A DNA stretch of 64,000 nucleotides from Bacillus sp. Marseille-Q1617 (GCF_903645295.1 NZ_CAHJXM010000002.1:410001-474000), one strand, 5' to 3'; positions 46,755 to 55,260 are shown, counted from the stretch's first letter. Program-made: numbers and translations. Notes: a model not told the origin generated them from the sequence alone.

Positions 46755-47081
46755 ATGAATCATGTATTAAAAATGAACACAATCAATAAGAAAGATTTAT
46801 TGGGTACTCTTATGCTTTTAGGGACAATGCTTGCAATTGCGGCATCTGCTCAAATGGGTGTGGAATATGACATCCATAAGATCGTTCCTGGAATTTCCAC
46901 TGCAGCTGCACTGGTAGGTTTGCAAAGAGCTTATAAAGCTTATAAAGCAGGGAAAGGTTTAAGAAAAGCATTAGCGGTTGTATTTGGTTGGAATGTAGTA
47001 GGTTTACTTGTTAGCTGGCTTGGCGACTGGGCTATTGGATATCTATTGAAGAACCACATTACTACATTAGCTAATTACTAA
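46755..47081 (+). CDS. Candidate circular-bacteriocin precursor, copy 1
   Basis: 108-aa cationic, hydrophobic peptide. Residues 1-14 are polar, 15-32 form a signal-like hydrophobic helix (LLGTLMLLGTMLAIAASAQ). Residues about 43-108 contain a helix rich in Lys/Arg (QRAYKAYKAGKGLRKA), a hydrophobic Trp-containing helix and a C-terminal amphipathic segment ending in Tyr. Size and layout are like AS-48 (105 aa) and amylocyclicin (112 aa) precursors, and the downstream genes match AS-48-type machinery. No clear sequence identity to a known bacteriocin. The AGGGGGAAT binding site overlaps the upstream stop. Confidence 0.65.
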   Translation: MNHVLKMNTINKKDLLGTLMLLGTMLAIAASAQMGVEYDIHKIVPGISTAAALVGLQRAYKAYKAGKGLRKALAVVFGWNVVGLLVSWLGDWAIGYLLKNHITTLANY

Positions 47082-47413
47082 GTTAACCAAATATAGCAGA
47101 TAAATAATAATGTGAAGAGAAGGGTTTAATATATACAGTATTCCCCCCATGAAAGAAGAATGATAGATTCTGAGTTCATTCATAATCTATAAGCACAACA
47201 CGTATACTTCGATTTTTTATAATACCGGGTATGAGGCCCAAGTGGCTGAAGAGTTTTTTTGGCAAGTTGAGAAGATGAAATTTTAATGTACTCTCCTATG
47301 GCAGTGAGGCGCAGGCGAGGACAGAAAAATAAAACCCTTTTTCTTAACAGAGGGTGAACGTTAGCTGATAAATAGTTCTAGTATCACTTAGAAAACGTCT
47401 TGGAGGATGAACG
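47082..47413. other. Spacer between the duplicated modules
   Basis: The first 100 bases match the region downstream of copy 2, including a degraded start of the large membrane-protein gene (TGATAGATTCTGAGTTC at 47161-47177 against TGATAGATGTTGAGTTC at 48358). The rest (about 47190-47400) is unlike the flank of copy 2 and has a short open tail (YEAQVAEEFFWQVEKMKF, about 47230-47286), possibly a gene fragment. Confidence 0.6.
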
Positions 47414-47950
47414 ATGACACTTTGGCTTAAAGAAGGGAAAAATTCCACGTACATTTTATTTCTGATCACATTTCTAACCACGTTGTTCAGTATGGGCGTC
47501 TCATTATTAAATGAAATGGGGAGAAAAGAAATCAATGCCTTGACTGGGCTCGTAGAAAAAGACGGCGCTCCTGCGATTGCATTGATTGGGGTTGTGGTTG
47601 TATTCTTTCTGCTTGGTATCCTGATCCAAATCTTCTTCAGCAGCTTGGTCTTGCACTTGATTGCTAAGTTTTTATTTAGAATACCTGTTACTTTCCAGGT
47701 ATTTTATCGTATCTTCTTGATTTTCATTTCATTCTTGTCACTAAGTTTGCTGTGGCAAATCTTCTTATACAATAACAACTTTGACACATTTTTGGTTGCT
47801 ACTAATCCTCTTATTTTAATAGGTATGGTCATACTATTTATTTTATTAAGAGCGGTAGTCAATATAAATCAGGTTAAACCTCTTCTTTTCACATTGTTCT
47901 GCTATGGTAATTATGTGTTTTTCACGACGTTATCACTAGGGGGAATTTAA
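47414..47950 (+). CDS. Membrane protein of the bacteriocin-like module, copy 2 (Yip1-like)
   Basis: 178 aa, 97% identical to the copy at 46217 (differences at five positions, all mild except Thr3Gln-region Q/L-type change near the N-terminus and Pro/Ala near residue 52). DNA identity is highest in the 3' half, where long runs are unchanged, which hints at recent duplication or gene conversion. Same binding site CTTGGAGGATG. Followed after three bases by the second precursor gene. Confidence 0.8.
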   Translation: MTLWLKEGKNSTYILFLITFLTTLFSMGVSLLNEMGRKEINALTGLVEKDGAPAIALIGVVVVFFLLGILIQIFFSSLVLHLIAKFLFRIPVTFQVFYRIFLIFISFLSLSLLWQIFLYNNNFDTFLVATNPLILIGMVILFILLRAVVNINQVKPLLFTLFCYGNYVFFTTLSLGGI

Positions 47951-47953
47951 AAA

Positions 47954-48280
47954 ATGAATCACGTATTGAAGCTTGAAACGATTAATAAGAAAGATTTACT
48001 GGGTACTTTGATCCTCTTGGGCGCCATGGTTGCAATTGCAGCATCAGCTCAAATGGGTATCGAATTTGACATCCATAAAATTGTCCCGGGAATCTCGTAT
48101 GCTGCAGCAGCGGTTGGGCTGCATAGAGCATATAAGGCTTATAAGGCAGGAAAAGGTGTAAGAAAAGCGATAGCACTTGTATTTGGTTGGAGTGTAGTAG
48201 GATTTCTTGTAAGCTGGCTTGGCGACTGGGCTGTTGGATATCTACTAAGAAACCATATTGATGTATTAGCTAGTTACTAA
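47954..48280 (+). CDS. Candidate circular-bacteriocin precursor, copy 2
   Basis: 108 aa, 88 of 108 residues the same as copy 1. The leader region (1-40) has 7 changes; the Lys-rich helix AYKAYKAGKG and the WLGDWA block are unchanged, while changes such as T49Y, L53A, Q57H, L84F and T103D fall in the likely mature part. It lies 83 bases upstream of the large membrane-protein gene, the usual place of a structural gene. AGGGGGAAT precedes the ATG. Confidence 0.65.
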   Translation: MNHVLKLETINKKDLLGTLILLGAMVAIAASAQMGIEFDIHKIVPGISYAAAAVGLHRAYKAYKAGKGVRKAIALVFGWSVVGFLVSWLGDWAVGYLLRNHIDVLASY

Positions 48281-48363
48281 TTAATAATATGGCTGGCAGA
48301 TAAAATAATGGTGTGAAAAGAAGGGTTTAATATATAGTATTCCCCATTCGAAGAGGTTGATAG

Positions 48364-49854
48364 ATGTTGAGTTCTTTAGTATTGAAGACAATAATCACTA
48401 CACTTATAAACCAATTTTTTTATAGCATCGATAAAGCCGGATTTAATATCAAAAAGTGGAAAAAGACTGCAGGCAGTGCGAAGGTTTACTTTATAGTCAT
48501 AACTGCTATCGCCTATGTTTCCTGGTTTGTGCTCATGGTACTCTTCCAGATTTTCTTCCACTATGTAAAGCTGCCGGTTGAAGATTTGAACTTTGTCATC
48601 ATTATGCTTTATATTCTGACGTTGTGCTTTTTTATCGGTTACACAGTAAATGATGATATCCGAAACTATGCTATTAGGAATAACTTTAAGCTCAAAGCGA
48701 AGAAAAAGTTAATTCTGTACAATGAGTATCTCAGTGCTTTGGTCATTTTCTTATTTGTACTCATTGTTTCTGCTCCTTTTAGCATTACCCAGATCATATT
48801 GAACAACGGTACGGGTGCCAGGTTTATCTTTCAATTTTTATTCAGCATTTTATTGTTGGGATTCTTGATAGGGTTTTTGAGATTTTCCATGTACGCTCTT
48901 CATCATGTGAGCTCTGAAACATTCACAGAGAAACTGTTAAGTGGTATGTACCTTTCTATTTGTATTGTTTTGTTTTTTTTCAGGGAGGAAATAAGCAGGT
49001 TCATAAAATTGTTTATTGATCGCCTTATGGCTGGTGAATTGGTAGCTGCCATCATGGAGTTCATACCAAAGAATATCAATCTCTATACTTACGAAATTGG
49101 ATATGGGTGGTTCTTGGTTTCCGGACTGATACTCATTGTGTTTTTATTACTATCGACATCTTATGCCGGCTTTTTGCTTGAGGAGAAGAGGCTTCATATT
49201 AAGCCATCTCTCAAGAGCATCAGAATTCCAGAAAATCTTCATCTGTTCATCAATGTCTACCGGAAAAACGGATTGGTAAACTTGAACTTTCTCATTGTTT
49301 TCATCGGGATGATGATTATTTTCTCGTTTTTTGAAGCATTTGAAGTATCTGAAGAAAACGCTTCATTCTTCTGTGCATTTATGCTGGTCAATCTTATGGT
49401 ACATAATAACCTATCTCAAATTGTATTACTATGCAAGAGAAATTCGGCCAAATTATTCAAAACTACGTTATTGCTTTCTATTTACCCGGTTATCCAGTTT
49501 TTAATTATGTATTTAATTATTTTTACGGTTTTTCAAACAGGGGTTATGCACGTGAGCTTCTTGTTAAATGGAATGATTATTTTAGGCTGTTGTCTTTATA
49601 TTTATTGTGCCGCTGTATATATTCTTGAAGGGTTTTTTGAATCGGTTCTATTAGGTAAGCTCAGTAACCTGTCTGTTATTGCGTTTATCATTTGTACAAT
49701 TCTTCTCGAATATCTTCTATATGTTGTGTTCTTGATCGAAGGAAGCTTCATCACATATCTGGCACCGGTTGTTTCATTCATTGGTACGTTGCTAATCATT
49801 AAGAATTTCAATAAAGTACGAGGTATTTTACATGATCAGTCAAGTAGAGCTTAA
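48364..49854 (+). CDS. Large polytopic membrane protein (AS-48B-like position)
   Basis: 496 aa with about 11-12 hydrophobic segments and few polar loops, the longest around residues 275-300 (LLEEKRLHIKPSLKSIRIPENLH). No conserved enzyme motif found. In AS-48-type clusters a membrane protein of about this size follows the structural gene and is needed for maturation or export; the position here is the same. GAGGTTG precedes the ATG. It overlaps the next gene by 23 bases. Confidence 0.75.
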   Translation: MLSSLVLKTIITTLINQFFYSIDKAGFNIKKWKKTAGSAKVYFIVITAIAYVSWFVLMVLFQIFFHYVKLPVEDLNFVIIMLYILTLCFFIGYTVNDDIRNYAIRNNFKLKAKKKLILYNEYLSALVIFLFVLIVSAPFSITQIILNNGTGARFIFQFLFSILLLGFLIGFLRFSMYALHHVSSETFTEKLLSGMYLSICIVLFFFREEISRFIKLFIDRLMAGELVAAIMEFIPKNINLYTYEIGYGWFLVSGLILIVFLLLSTSYAGFLLEEKRLHIKPSLKSIRIPENLHLFINVYRKNGLVNLNFLIVFIGMMIIFSFFEAFEVSEENASFFCAFMLVNLMVHNNLSQIVLLCKRNSAKLFKTTLLLSIYPVIQFLIMYLIIFTVFQTGVMHVSFLLNGMIILGCCLYIYCAAVYILEGFFESVLLGKLSNLSVIAFIICTILLEYLLYVVFLIEGSFITYLAPVVSFIGTLLIIKNFNKVRGILHDQSSRA

Positions 49855-50401
49855 ACGTTTTTTCAACAAATCATTTACCACAATGTTAGCCATTTATATG
49901 GGGATTGTTTTTATTGTATATGTGCTTGTATACCTCTATCCTCCGGAATTTAATGTGCTGCCGGATAACGAATTAGTGATTTATGAGAACTGGTATGGGA
50001 TATTCTCTCAAAATATCAGCTCAAGCTTATTGATCATTCTGCTTGGTGTACTAACACTGGGGACGATTTCAACCCTGGTCGCGTTTTACAACCTGTACAT
50101 ATTATCCATTGCTATATATACCGCATATTTACACAGTGGTGCCATGTCCTATGCAATTGCCGTTATTATGGTGCACGGGTTACTGGAGATCATTGGAATT
50201 GTCTTGAGTTACTACTTGTCTACGCTATCTATAAGAATGTTAATAAATAGGGTGTACAAAAGGGAAATCTTTTTTATTCATGATGTAAAAGGCACCATTC
50301 GATTATTAGGGATAATGGCGATGATATTTTTATTTGCTTCTTTCATAGAAGCGTTTGCCACGCCGGCATTACTATCTTATTTAGTGGAGAATGTTATTTA
50401 A
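49832..50401 (+). CDS. SpoIIM/DUF95-family membrane protein
   Basis: 189 aa, about five membrane segments. The motifs HGLLEIIGIVLSYYLS (near residue 109) and FLFASFIEAFATPALL (near 170) identify the stage II sporulation protein M/DUF95 family. A DUF95 protein paired with an ABC ATPase is a constant part of circular bacteriocin clusters, where it takes part in production and immunity. Overlapping start inside the preceding gene indicates coupling. Confidence 0.85.
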   Translation: MISQVELKRFFNKSFTTMLAIYMGIVFIVYVLVYLYPPEFNVLPDNELVIYENWYGIFSQNISSSLLIILLGVLTLGTISTLVAFYNLYILSIAIYTAYLHSGAMSYAIAVIMVHGLLEIIGIVLSYYLSTLSIRMLINRVYKREIFFIHDVKGTIRLLGIMAMIFLFASFIEAFATPALLSYLVENVI

Positions 50402-50402
50402 T

Positions 50403-51068
50403 ATGATAAACATACAAAATATCAAGAAATCATTTAGTAAAGAGATACTTAAAGACGTGAACTTTGAATTGGAAAGCGGCAAGGTATATTGTCTGCTGGG
50501 CAGGAATGGTGCGGGGAAGACTACGTTGATGAAGATATTGTCGGGAATCATGCGACAGGATTCTGGGCAGATTCTCATCAATCAAAAGGGAAGTGTGGAT
50601 GAGTACAGTCATTATGTCTCTGAAGCTCCTATTTTTCTTGATTATCTATCAGGTTATGAAAACCTGAAATTCATACAAAAACTCAATAAAATCCCTATGT
50701 CGGAAGAAGAAATGAGCCGCTTTACCAGGCACCATCAACTGTCCGGTTTCGCTCATGAGCTCGTAGTCAATTATTCACAAGGAATGAAGCATCAACTTTC
50801 TTTAGCTTGTGCCTTCCTGACCAAGCCTCTCTTTCTGTTGCTGGATGAGCCGCTTGTTTCGCTGGATCCGGTAAATATAGTCGATATGCACAACCGTCTG
50901 AAGGCTTATGCAGACAAAGGGAATATCGTGTTTATTTCTACTCATATGCTCCCGATTGCACACAAAATTGGCGATGAAATCCTGATTTTGAAAGACGGGG
51001 AAGTCACACAAGTTTCGAATCATTACACGGAGAAAGAGCTGCAGTCCATCGTATTAAATGCCATTTGA
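50403..51068 (+). CDS. ABC transporter ATPase paired with the DUF95 protein
   Basis: 221 aa. Walker A GRNGAGKTT near residue 33, a Q-loop region at about 78, a degenerate signature NYSQGMKHQ near 124, Walker B LFLLLDEPLVSLDP near 142 and switch histidine in FISTHML near 180. The start is likely the ATG at 50403, one base after the DUF95 stop; an in-frame ATG at 50391 sits too close to GGAG. Expected to energise export or immunity with the DUF95 partner. Confidence 0.92.
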   Translation: MINIQNIKKSFSKEILKDVNFELESGKVYCLLGRNGAGKTTLMKILSGIMRQDSGQILINQKGSVDEYSHYVSEAPIFLDYLSGYENLKFIQKLNKIPMSEEEMSRFTRHHQLSGFAHELVVNYSQGMKHQLSLACAFLTKPLFLLLDEPLVSLDPVNIVDMHNRLKAYADKGNIVFISTHMLPIAHKIGDEILILKDGEVTQVSNHYTEKELQSIVLNAI

Positions 51069-51143
51069 TAAATTCTGTTCAGGAACAGATTATTTTCGTT
51101 CCATATATATCATTCTCGTTGATAAGAAAAGGAAAGATTCAAT

Positions 51144-52271
51144 ATGACTACTAAGAAGAAACTAATAATAGCCATTTCGATCATATTGCTGCTAGGTGTC
51201 ATTATTTTCAACGTCATTAGAGTGAATTCTAAACAGGTTGTGATGGTGGATGTGACAAAACCTGAGACAATGGATATGACGGACCCAGTAATAGCACCGG
51301 CAACTTTAGATATTAAAGAATATCAGCAAGTTATGTATGATGCGAACAAAGGGGAAATTGTAAAATTCTTTGTAAAAGCAGGAGACACAGTTACCAAGGA
51401 CCAGGACTTGTTTGTCTATTCAGGAGGCAATCTGGAATATGAGAAAGAAGCAAATCAGCTCTCTGTGGAGAGAGGGTATATTTCGGTAAATGATGTTCTG
51501 GGACAAATTGAAAAAGTATATTCCGATATAGCTGAATTAACGAAGGAAGTAGGAAAAGAGAAGGCACAGAAAGAATATGCTGAACAGCTGAATCAGTTAG
51601 AAACACAGAAGAAGCTTGCCAATCTGGACTTGAAACAGGCTTTATTGGATAAAGAGCAATTAAATGCAAGAGCATCGGACCTGAAAGTAAAAAGCAAGGT
51701 GGAAGGAACAATCATTTCAATCAATGAAGATTCCCAAGCGACTATGGAAGGTGCGCAGGAACCCGTCATTACAATTGCGAGCCTTGATCATTATCTTTTA
51801 AAGGGAAGTATTTCAGGATATGATGCCCTGAAAGTGAAAGAAGGACAAAAAGTCAACATAACGTCCGACGTAGTTCCTGATGAAAAATGGAGCGGTACCG
51901 TTAGTAAGGTGTCTGAACTACCTGAGTCTTACGGCAGCAATCCAACGGATACAACAAACTCATTAAAATATACTGTTCTGATCGAAAGTGAAGACAACTT
52001 CCATTTGAAACCCGGATACGAGATGGTTGCTGAAATTATAACGGATACCAAGAAAGTTCTTACTATACCAAATGAAGCGATCGTTATGGATGATAGTCAA
52101 TCTTATGTCTTCGTAGTCAAAAAAGGAAGGGCGGTCCGTCAAGAAATTGAAACCGGACTGACAACGATTAAGCGGGTTGAAGTGATTAAAGGTCTTACGT
52201 TGGAAGATCAGGTTATCGTCAGTCCGAAGGAAGATATGGCTGAAAACACGGAAGTGTCCATCAATGATTGA
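51144..52271 (+). CDS. Membrane-fusion protein (HlyD/MacA-like)
   Basis: 375 aa. N-terminal membrane anchor (about 5-24), a biotinyl-lipoyl-like beta domain, a coiled-coil hairpin (about 98-185), then beta-barrel and membrane-proximal domains with GYEMVAEIITDTKKVLTIPNEAI near 290. In AS-48-type clusters a protein of this kind forms, with the next two genes, an ABC complex that adds immunity. AGGAAAG precedes the ATG. Overlaps the ATPase gene by eight bases. Confidence 0.88.
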   Translation: MTTKKKLIIAISIILLLGVIIFNVIRVNSKQVVMVDVTKPETMDMTDPVIAPATLDIKEYQQVMYDANKGEIVKFFVKAGDTVTKDQDLFVYSGGNLEYEKEANQLSVERGYISVNDVLGQIEKVYSDIAELTKEVGKEKAQKEYAEQLNQLETQKKLANLDLKQALLDKEQLNARASDLKVKSKVEGTIISINEDSQATMEGAQEPVITIASLDHYLLKGSISGYDALKVKEGQKVNITSDVVPDEKWSGTVSKVSELPESYGSNPTDTTNSLKYTVLIESEDNFHLKPGYEMVAEIITDTKKVLTIPNEAIVMDDSQSYVFVVKKGRAVRQEIETGLTTIKRVEVIKGLTLEDQVIVSPKEDMAENTEVSIND

Positions 52272-52926
52272 ATTGAAGAATATTGAGAAGGAATACTTAG
52301 CTGGAAAAGAGAGCGTAAAGGTTTTGCATGATATCAACCTGACCATAGAAAAAGGAGAACTAACAGCAATCATGGGGCCTTCGGGATCTGGGAAGTCGAC
52401 TTTAATGAATATAATAGGCTGCTTGGACAGGCCGGCAGGCGGTAAGTTCTATCTGAATGGAGAAGATATCGCGCATTATTCTCAAAATGAATTATCTCAT
52501 TTGAGAAATCAATCAATAGGTTTTGTTTTCCAGCAATTTATGCTTCTCCCGAGATTAACAGCTTTCAAGAATATAGAACTTCCCATGGTGTATGCAGGTA
52601 CAGGGAAAAAAGAACGTGAAAGTAAAGTGTGGGAATCACTAGAAAGAGTCGGTCTGAAAGACAGGTATCATCACTTTCCAAATGAACTTTCAGGCGGTCA
52701 AAAGCAGCGTGTCGCCATTGCCAGGGCGCTTGTGAATAACCCCGATCTTGTACTTGCTGATGAACCGACCGGCGCTCTTGATACCAAAACGGGCTCAGAC
52801 ATCATGTCTTTGTTTAGAGAGCTTAATTCAGAAGGTTCGACGATTGTAATCATCACTCATGAACATGAAATTGCCCGGCAATGTAATCGTGTGATCAACA
52901 TCAGAGATGGAAGAATCACAACTTAA
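52264..52926 (+). CDS. MacB/LolD-type ABC ATPase
   Basis: 220 aa. Walker A GPSGSGKST near residue 38, Q-loop VFQQFMLLPRLT near 87, signature LSGGQKQR near 139, Walker B LVLADEPTGALD near 158 and switch histidine in IITHEHE near 198. The product pairs with the FtsX/MacB-type permease encoded 20 bases downstream. Confidence 0.95.
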   Translation: MIELKNIEKEYLAGKESVKVLHDINLTIEKGELTAIMGPSGSGKSTLMNIIGCLDRPAGGKFYLNGEDIAHYSQNELSHLRNQSIGFVFQQFMLLPRLTAFKNIELPMVYAGTGKKERESKVWESLERVGLKDRYHHFPNELSGGQKQRVAIARALVNNPDLVLADEPTGALDTKTGSDIMSLFRELNSEGSTIVIITHEHEIARQCNRVINIRDGRITT

Positions 52927-52946
52927 CGGCGGGAAGGGTATACGCA

Positions 52947-54128
52947 ATGACACTTATTGAAAATATCAGAATGGCGATAAATTCTATCAAAGCTCATAGA
53001 CTTCGGTCCATTTTAACCATGATCGGTATTATTATTGGCGTGGCATCAGTCATCGTTGTTGTCTCGATTGGAAAGGGGGGAGAGGAACTACTCAAATCGC
53101 AAATTATAGGTAAAGGGAACATATTGGAGCTCTTCTATCAGCCTGACCAGGAGTACAGTGATGAGTTCATTCAATCTCCCTTCACTGGCGAAGACATTAA
53201 ATTACTTCAGGAAATCCGAGGTGTCAATCGGGTGGTAGCCTCGAATACGGATTTTGGAACATTGAAATATAGAGAGAAGGAATTAGAGGCATCCATTATC
53301 TCTATTAACCAATCATATTTCGAGGTGAAGGATCATCCAATAACCAGCGGAACACGTTTTTCTTCAATTGATTATATCAGCGGTAACCGAGTCGTTCTAA
53401 TAAGTGACAAGGCAAAAGAAGAATTATTCGGAGAGGAAACGGCCATTGGAGAAGTCATCAACCTGAATTCTCAGCCTATGAGAATCATAGGAATTCTAAA
53501 AAAGCCTACAGGGTTATTGTCCATGGATAATGTGGAGGTCTATCTTCCCTTATCAACCAGTAAATCCGCTTTGGGTAAAAGTGATATCAACCAAGTTTCA
53601 TTAGAAGTGAAAGAAAAGGAAGACCTCGGCGAGATTGGGGAAATAGCAGCAAATAAGCTAAATGCCTATCATCATGTTGAAGACCATTATCAAGTGATCA
53701 ATCTGGAACAGATTTCTGATGGTCTTGGCAATATTACACGAGTAATGACCATTGTTATTGGAAGCATTGCGGGCATATCTCTGTTTGTTGGAGGTGTCGG
53801 GGTAATGAATATCATGCTGGTATCCGTCACGGAACGAACCAGGGAAATCGGAATACGGAAAGCCCTTGGAGCTACGAGGAACCAAATTATGATCCAATTT
53901 CTGATAGAATCCGTTACTCTTACTTTAATTGGAGGCAGCATCGGGATTGCGGCCGGGTTCGGTACAGCAAAGCTTATCTCCCTGATAGCGGGATGGCCGT
54001 CATTAATACTTTGGGAAGTGGTGTTTGGCGGACTGGCATTTTCAGTGTTCATTGGATTGATATTCGGGCTCCTTCCGGCTAACAAGGCATCAAAGCTTGA
54101 TCCAATCGAAGCATTAAGATACGAATAA
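52947..54128 (+). CDS. MacB/FtsX-type ABC permease
   Basis: 393 aa with the standard four-segment plan: one segment at about 22-42 followed by a large extracytoplasmic domain (about 45-265) and three C-terminal segments. MIGIIIGVASVIVVVSIG, GGVGVMNIMLVSVTERTREIGIRKALGA and the end PANKASKLDPIEALRYE are family signatures. Likely exports or expels the peptide, or another substrate, with the two preceding genes. Confidence 0.94.
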   Translation: MTLIENIRMAINSIKAHRLRSILTMIGIIIGVASVIVVVSIGKGGEELLKSQIIGKGNILELFYQPDQEYSDEFIQSPFTGEDIKLLQEIRGVNRVVASNTDFGTLKYREKELEASIISINQSYFEVKDHPITSGTRFSSIDYISGNRVVLISDKAKEELFGEETAIGEVINLNSQPMRIIGILKKPTGLLSMDNVEVYLPLSTSKSALGKSDINQVSLEVKEKEDLGEIGEIAANKLNAYHHVEDHYQVINLEQISDGLGNITRVMTIVIGSIAGISLFVGGVGVMNIMLVSVTERTREIGIRKALGATRNQIMIQFLIESVTLTLIGGSIGIAAGFGTAKLISLIAGWPSLILWEVVFGGLAFSVFIGLIFGLLPANKASKLDPIEALRYE

Positions 54129-54156
54129 AAAATCATTCGGGAAGGATTTGGTTATT

Positions 54157-54546
54157 ATGAAAAAATTAAAATATATACTGGCTTCATCAGTTTTATTTCT
54201 CTCCACTGCCACTGCAGCATCAGCTGTATCTGGCCCTGAATATACAGCGGGCAAATTCACCTATGAGGGACAGGATACATTCACATCAAAGAGTAAAGTC
54301 ATCTACTCGGGTGGCGGCAGCTTTAAAGTGTGCATGACAGGCGGATCAGGGGTCCACGAAGTAACGCTAATGGAATATGACGGAAGTGCGAGTGCTGATG
54401 ATAAAGTCGGAATCGGCCTGCTGACAAATGGTTCTTGCAAAACATGGTCTGGATTAACAGATCGAATCGACGGAGAAAACAACAAAGCAGAATTTTATAT
54501 AACAAAAGATACTAGCAACAGCATTACTGTTAAATTTTATGATTAA
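54157..54546 (+). CDS. Small secreted two-cysteine protein at the end of the cluster
   Basis: 129 aa. Signal peptide 1-23 (MKKLKYILASSVLFLSTATAASA). The mature protein is rich in Gly, Ser, Thr and Asp, looks beta-stranded, and has two cysteines (in FKVCMTGG and NGSCKTW) that could form one disulfide. Not a family I recognise. It follows the permease gene by 28 bases, before the terminator, so it belongs to the same transcript. Could be a second effector or an immunity factor. ATG at 54157 with GGAAGGA upstream. Confidence 0.7.
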   Translation: MKKLKYILASSVLFLSTATAASAVSGPEYTAGKFTYEGQDTFTSKSKVIYSGGGSFKVCMTGGSGVHEVTLMEYDGSASADDKVGIGLLTNGSCKTWSGLTDRIDGENNKAEFYITKDTSNSITVKFYD

Positions 54547-54556
54547 TAATATGAAA

Positions 54557-54589
54557 AGAAGCAGTCCTGAAAAGGGCTGCTTCTTCTAC
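54557..54589 (+). terminator. Terminator of the bacteriocin-like cluster
   Basis: Stem AGAAGCAG (54557-54564) with CTGCTTCT (54577-54584), extended by CC/GG pairing, and a T-containing tract after. Confidence 0.8.
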
Positions 54590-54610
54590 TAGGGGGCATA
54601 TTCATTTTAC

Positions 54611-54643
54611 TTAGTTGGCGACTGAGCTATTGAATATGCATTG
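54611..54643 (+). pseudogene. Relic of a third precursor gene (3' end)
   Basis: TTGGCGACTGAGCTATTGAA and the following bases closely match the TTGGCGACTGGGCTATTGGA stretch of the precursor gene at 47020-47048 (WLGDWAIGYLL). Only about 33 bases are recognisable. Confidence 0.6.
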
Positions 54644-54673
54644 CTTAAACTCTATATATAAAACTAAAAAGTA

Positions 54674-54985
54674 TTAAGCACTCATTTTTTTTGAGTTGAT
54701 TAGATAAAAAATAAAATAAGTGATGAGAGCCAGGATAATATAAAATAATTCCAAGTTTGTGTCACTCATGCTTACTTCGGGCTCATTAACATTAAATACC
54801 CCGAATAAATAATTCGTTACAAGAAACAGCAATAGAGTGGTCCAACTTTGAATAATGGATTTGCTCTTGATTGATCTCTTTCTTTCATCGTCATTTGGAC
54901 CGATGGGATAGCTTTTTTTTCCGGTTATCCAGCCTATGGATACGATCCAAAGAAGGATGACAATTAATTGAACAAGTAATTGCAT
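54674..54985 (-). CDS. Small membrane protein partnered with an XRE regulator
   Basis: 103 aa with three or four hydrophobic segments (about 3-20, 41-60, 76-96). It follows the XRE gene by 34 bases in the same direction. Pairs of a short XRE regulator and a small polytopic membrane protein are common in Firmicutes, often near bacteriocin genes. ATG at 54985 has GAGGTG upstream. Confidence 0.7.
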   Translation of the reverse strand: MQLLVQLIVILLWIVSIGWITGKKSYPIGPNDDERKRSIKSKSIIQSWTTLLLFLVTNYLFGVFNVNEPEVSMSDTNLELFYIILALITYFIFYLINSKKMSA

Positions 54986-55019
54986 GATAGACACCTCTAC
55001 AAGTTAAAATTCTAGCATT

Positions 55020-55220
55020 TTAATGCCTATTACTATATGTAAAGAGTTTTTCCAGAGGTGTTTCCAGAATAACTGACAGATGAAACGCCAGAGATAAGGT
55101 CGGATCATATTTGTCGTTTTCAATGGCATTGATGGTTTGTCTGGAAACTGAACATGCATTCGCTAATTCCTTTTGGGAAAGCCCTTTACTTTTTCTTATG
55201 GCTTTAATGTTATTCTCCAA
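55020..55220 (-). CDS. Short XRE-family transcriptional regulator
   Basis: 66-aa helix-turn-helix protein: KAIRKSKGLSQKELANACSVSRQTINAIENDKYDPTLSLAFHLSVILETPLEKLF is the complete Cro/CI-type domain of the YozG/YgzD class. The TTG at 55220 follows GGTGATGAG; an in-frame TTG at 55235 is the alternative. It has a clear promoter. Confidence 0.85.
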   Translation of the reverse strand: MENNIKAIRKSKGLSQKELANACSVSRQTINAIENDKYDPTLSLAFHLSVILETPLEKLFTYSNRH

Positions 55221-55260
55221 CTCATCACCACTCAATATGTCAAAACTTCTTTACATACAT

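Noticed and set aside
46755..48280. Idea that the 108-aa proteins are holins or plain immunity proteins
   Set aside because: Not excluded, but the high Lys content in the middle, the signal-like first helix, the duplication and the DUF95-ABC context favour a secreted peptide precursor.
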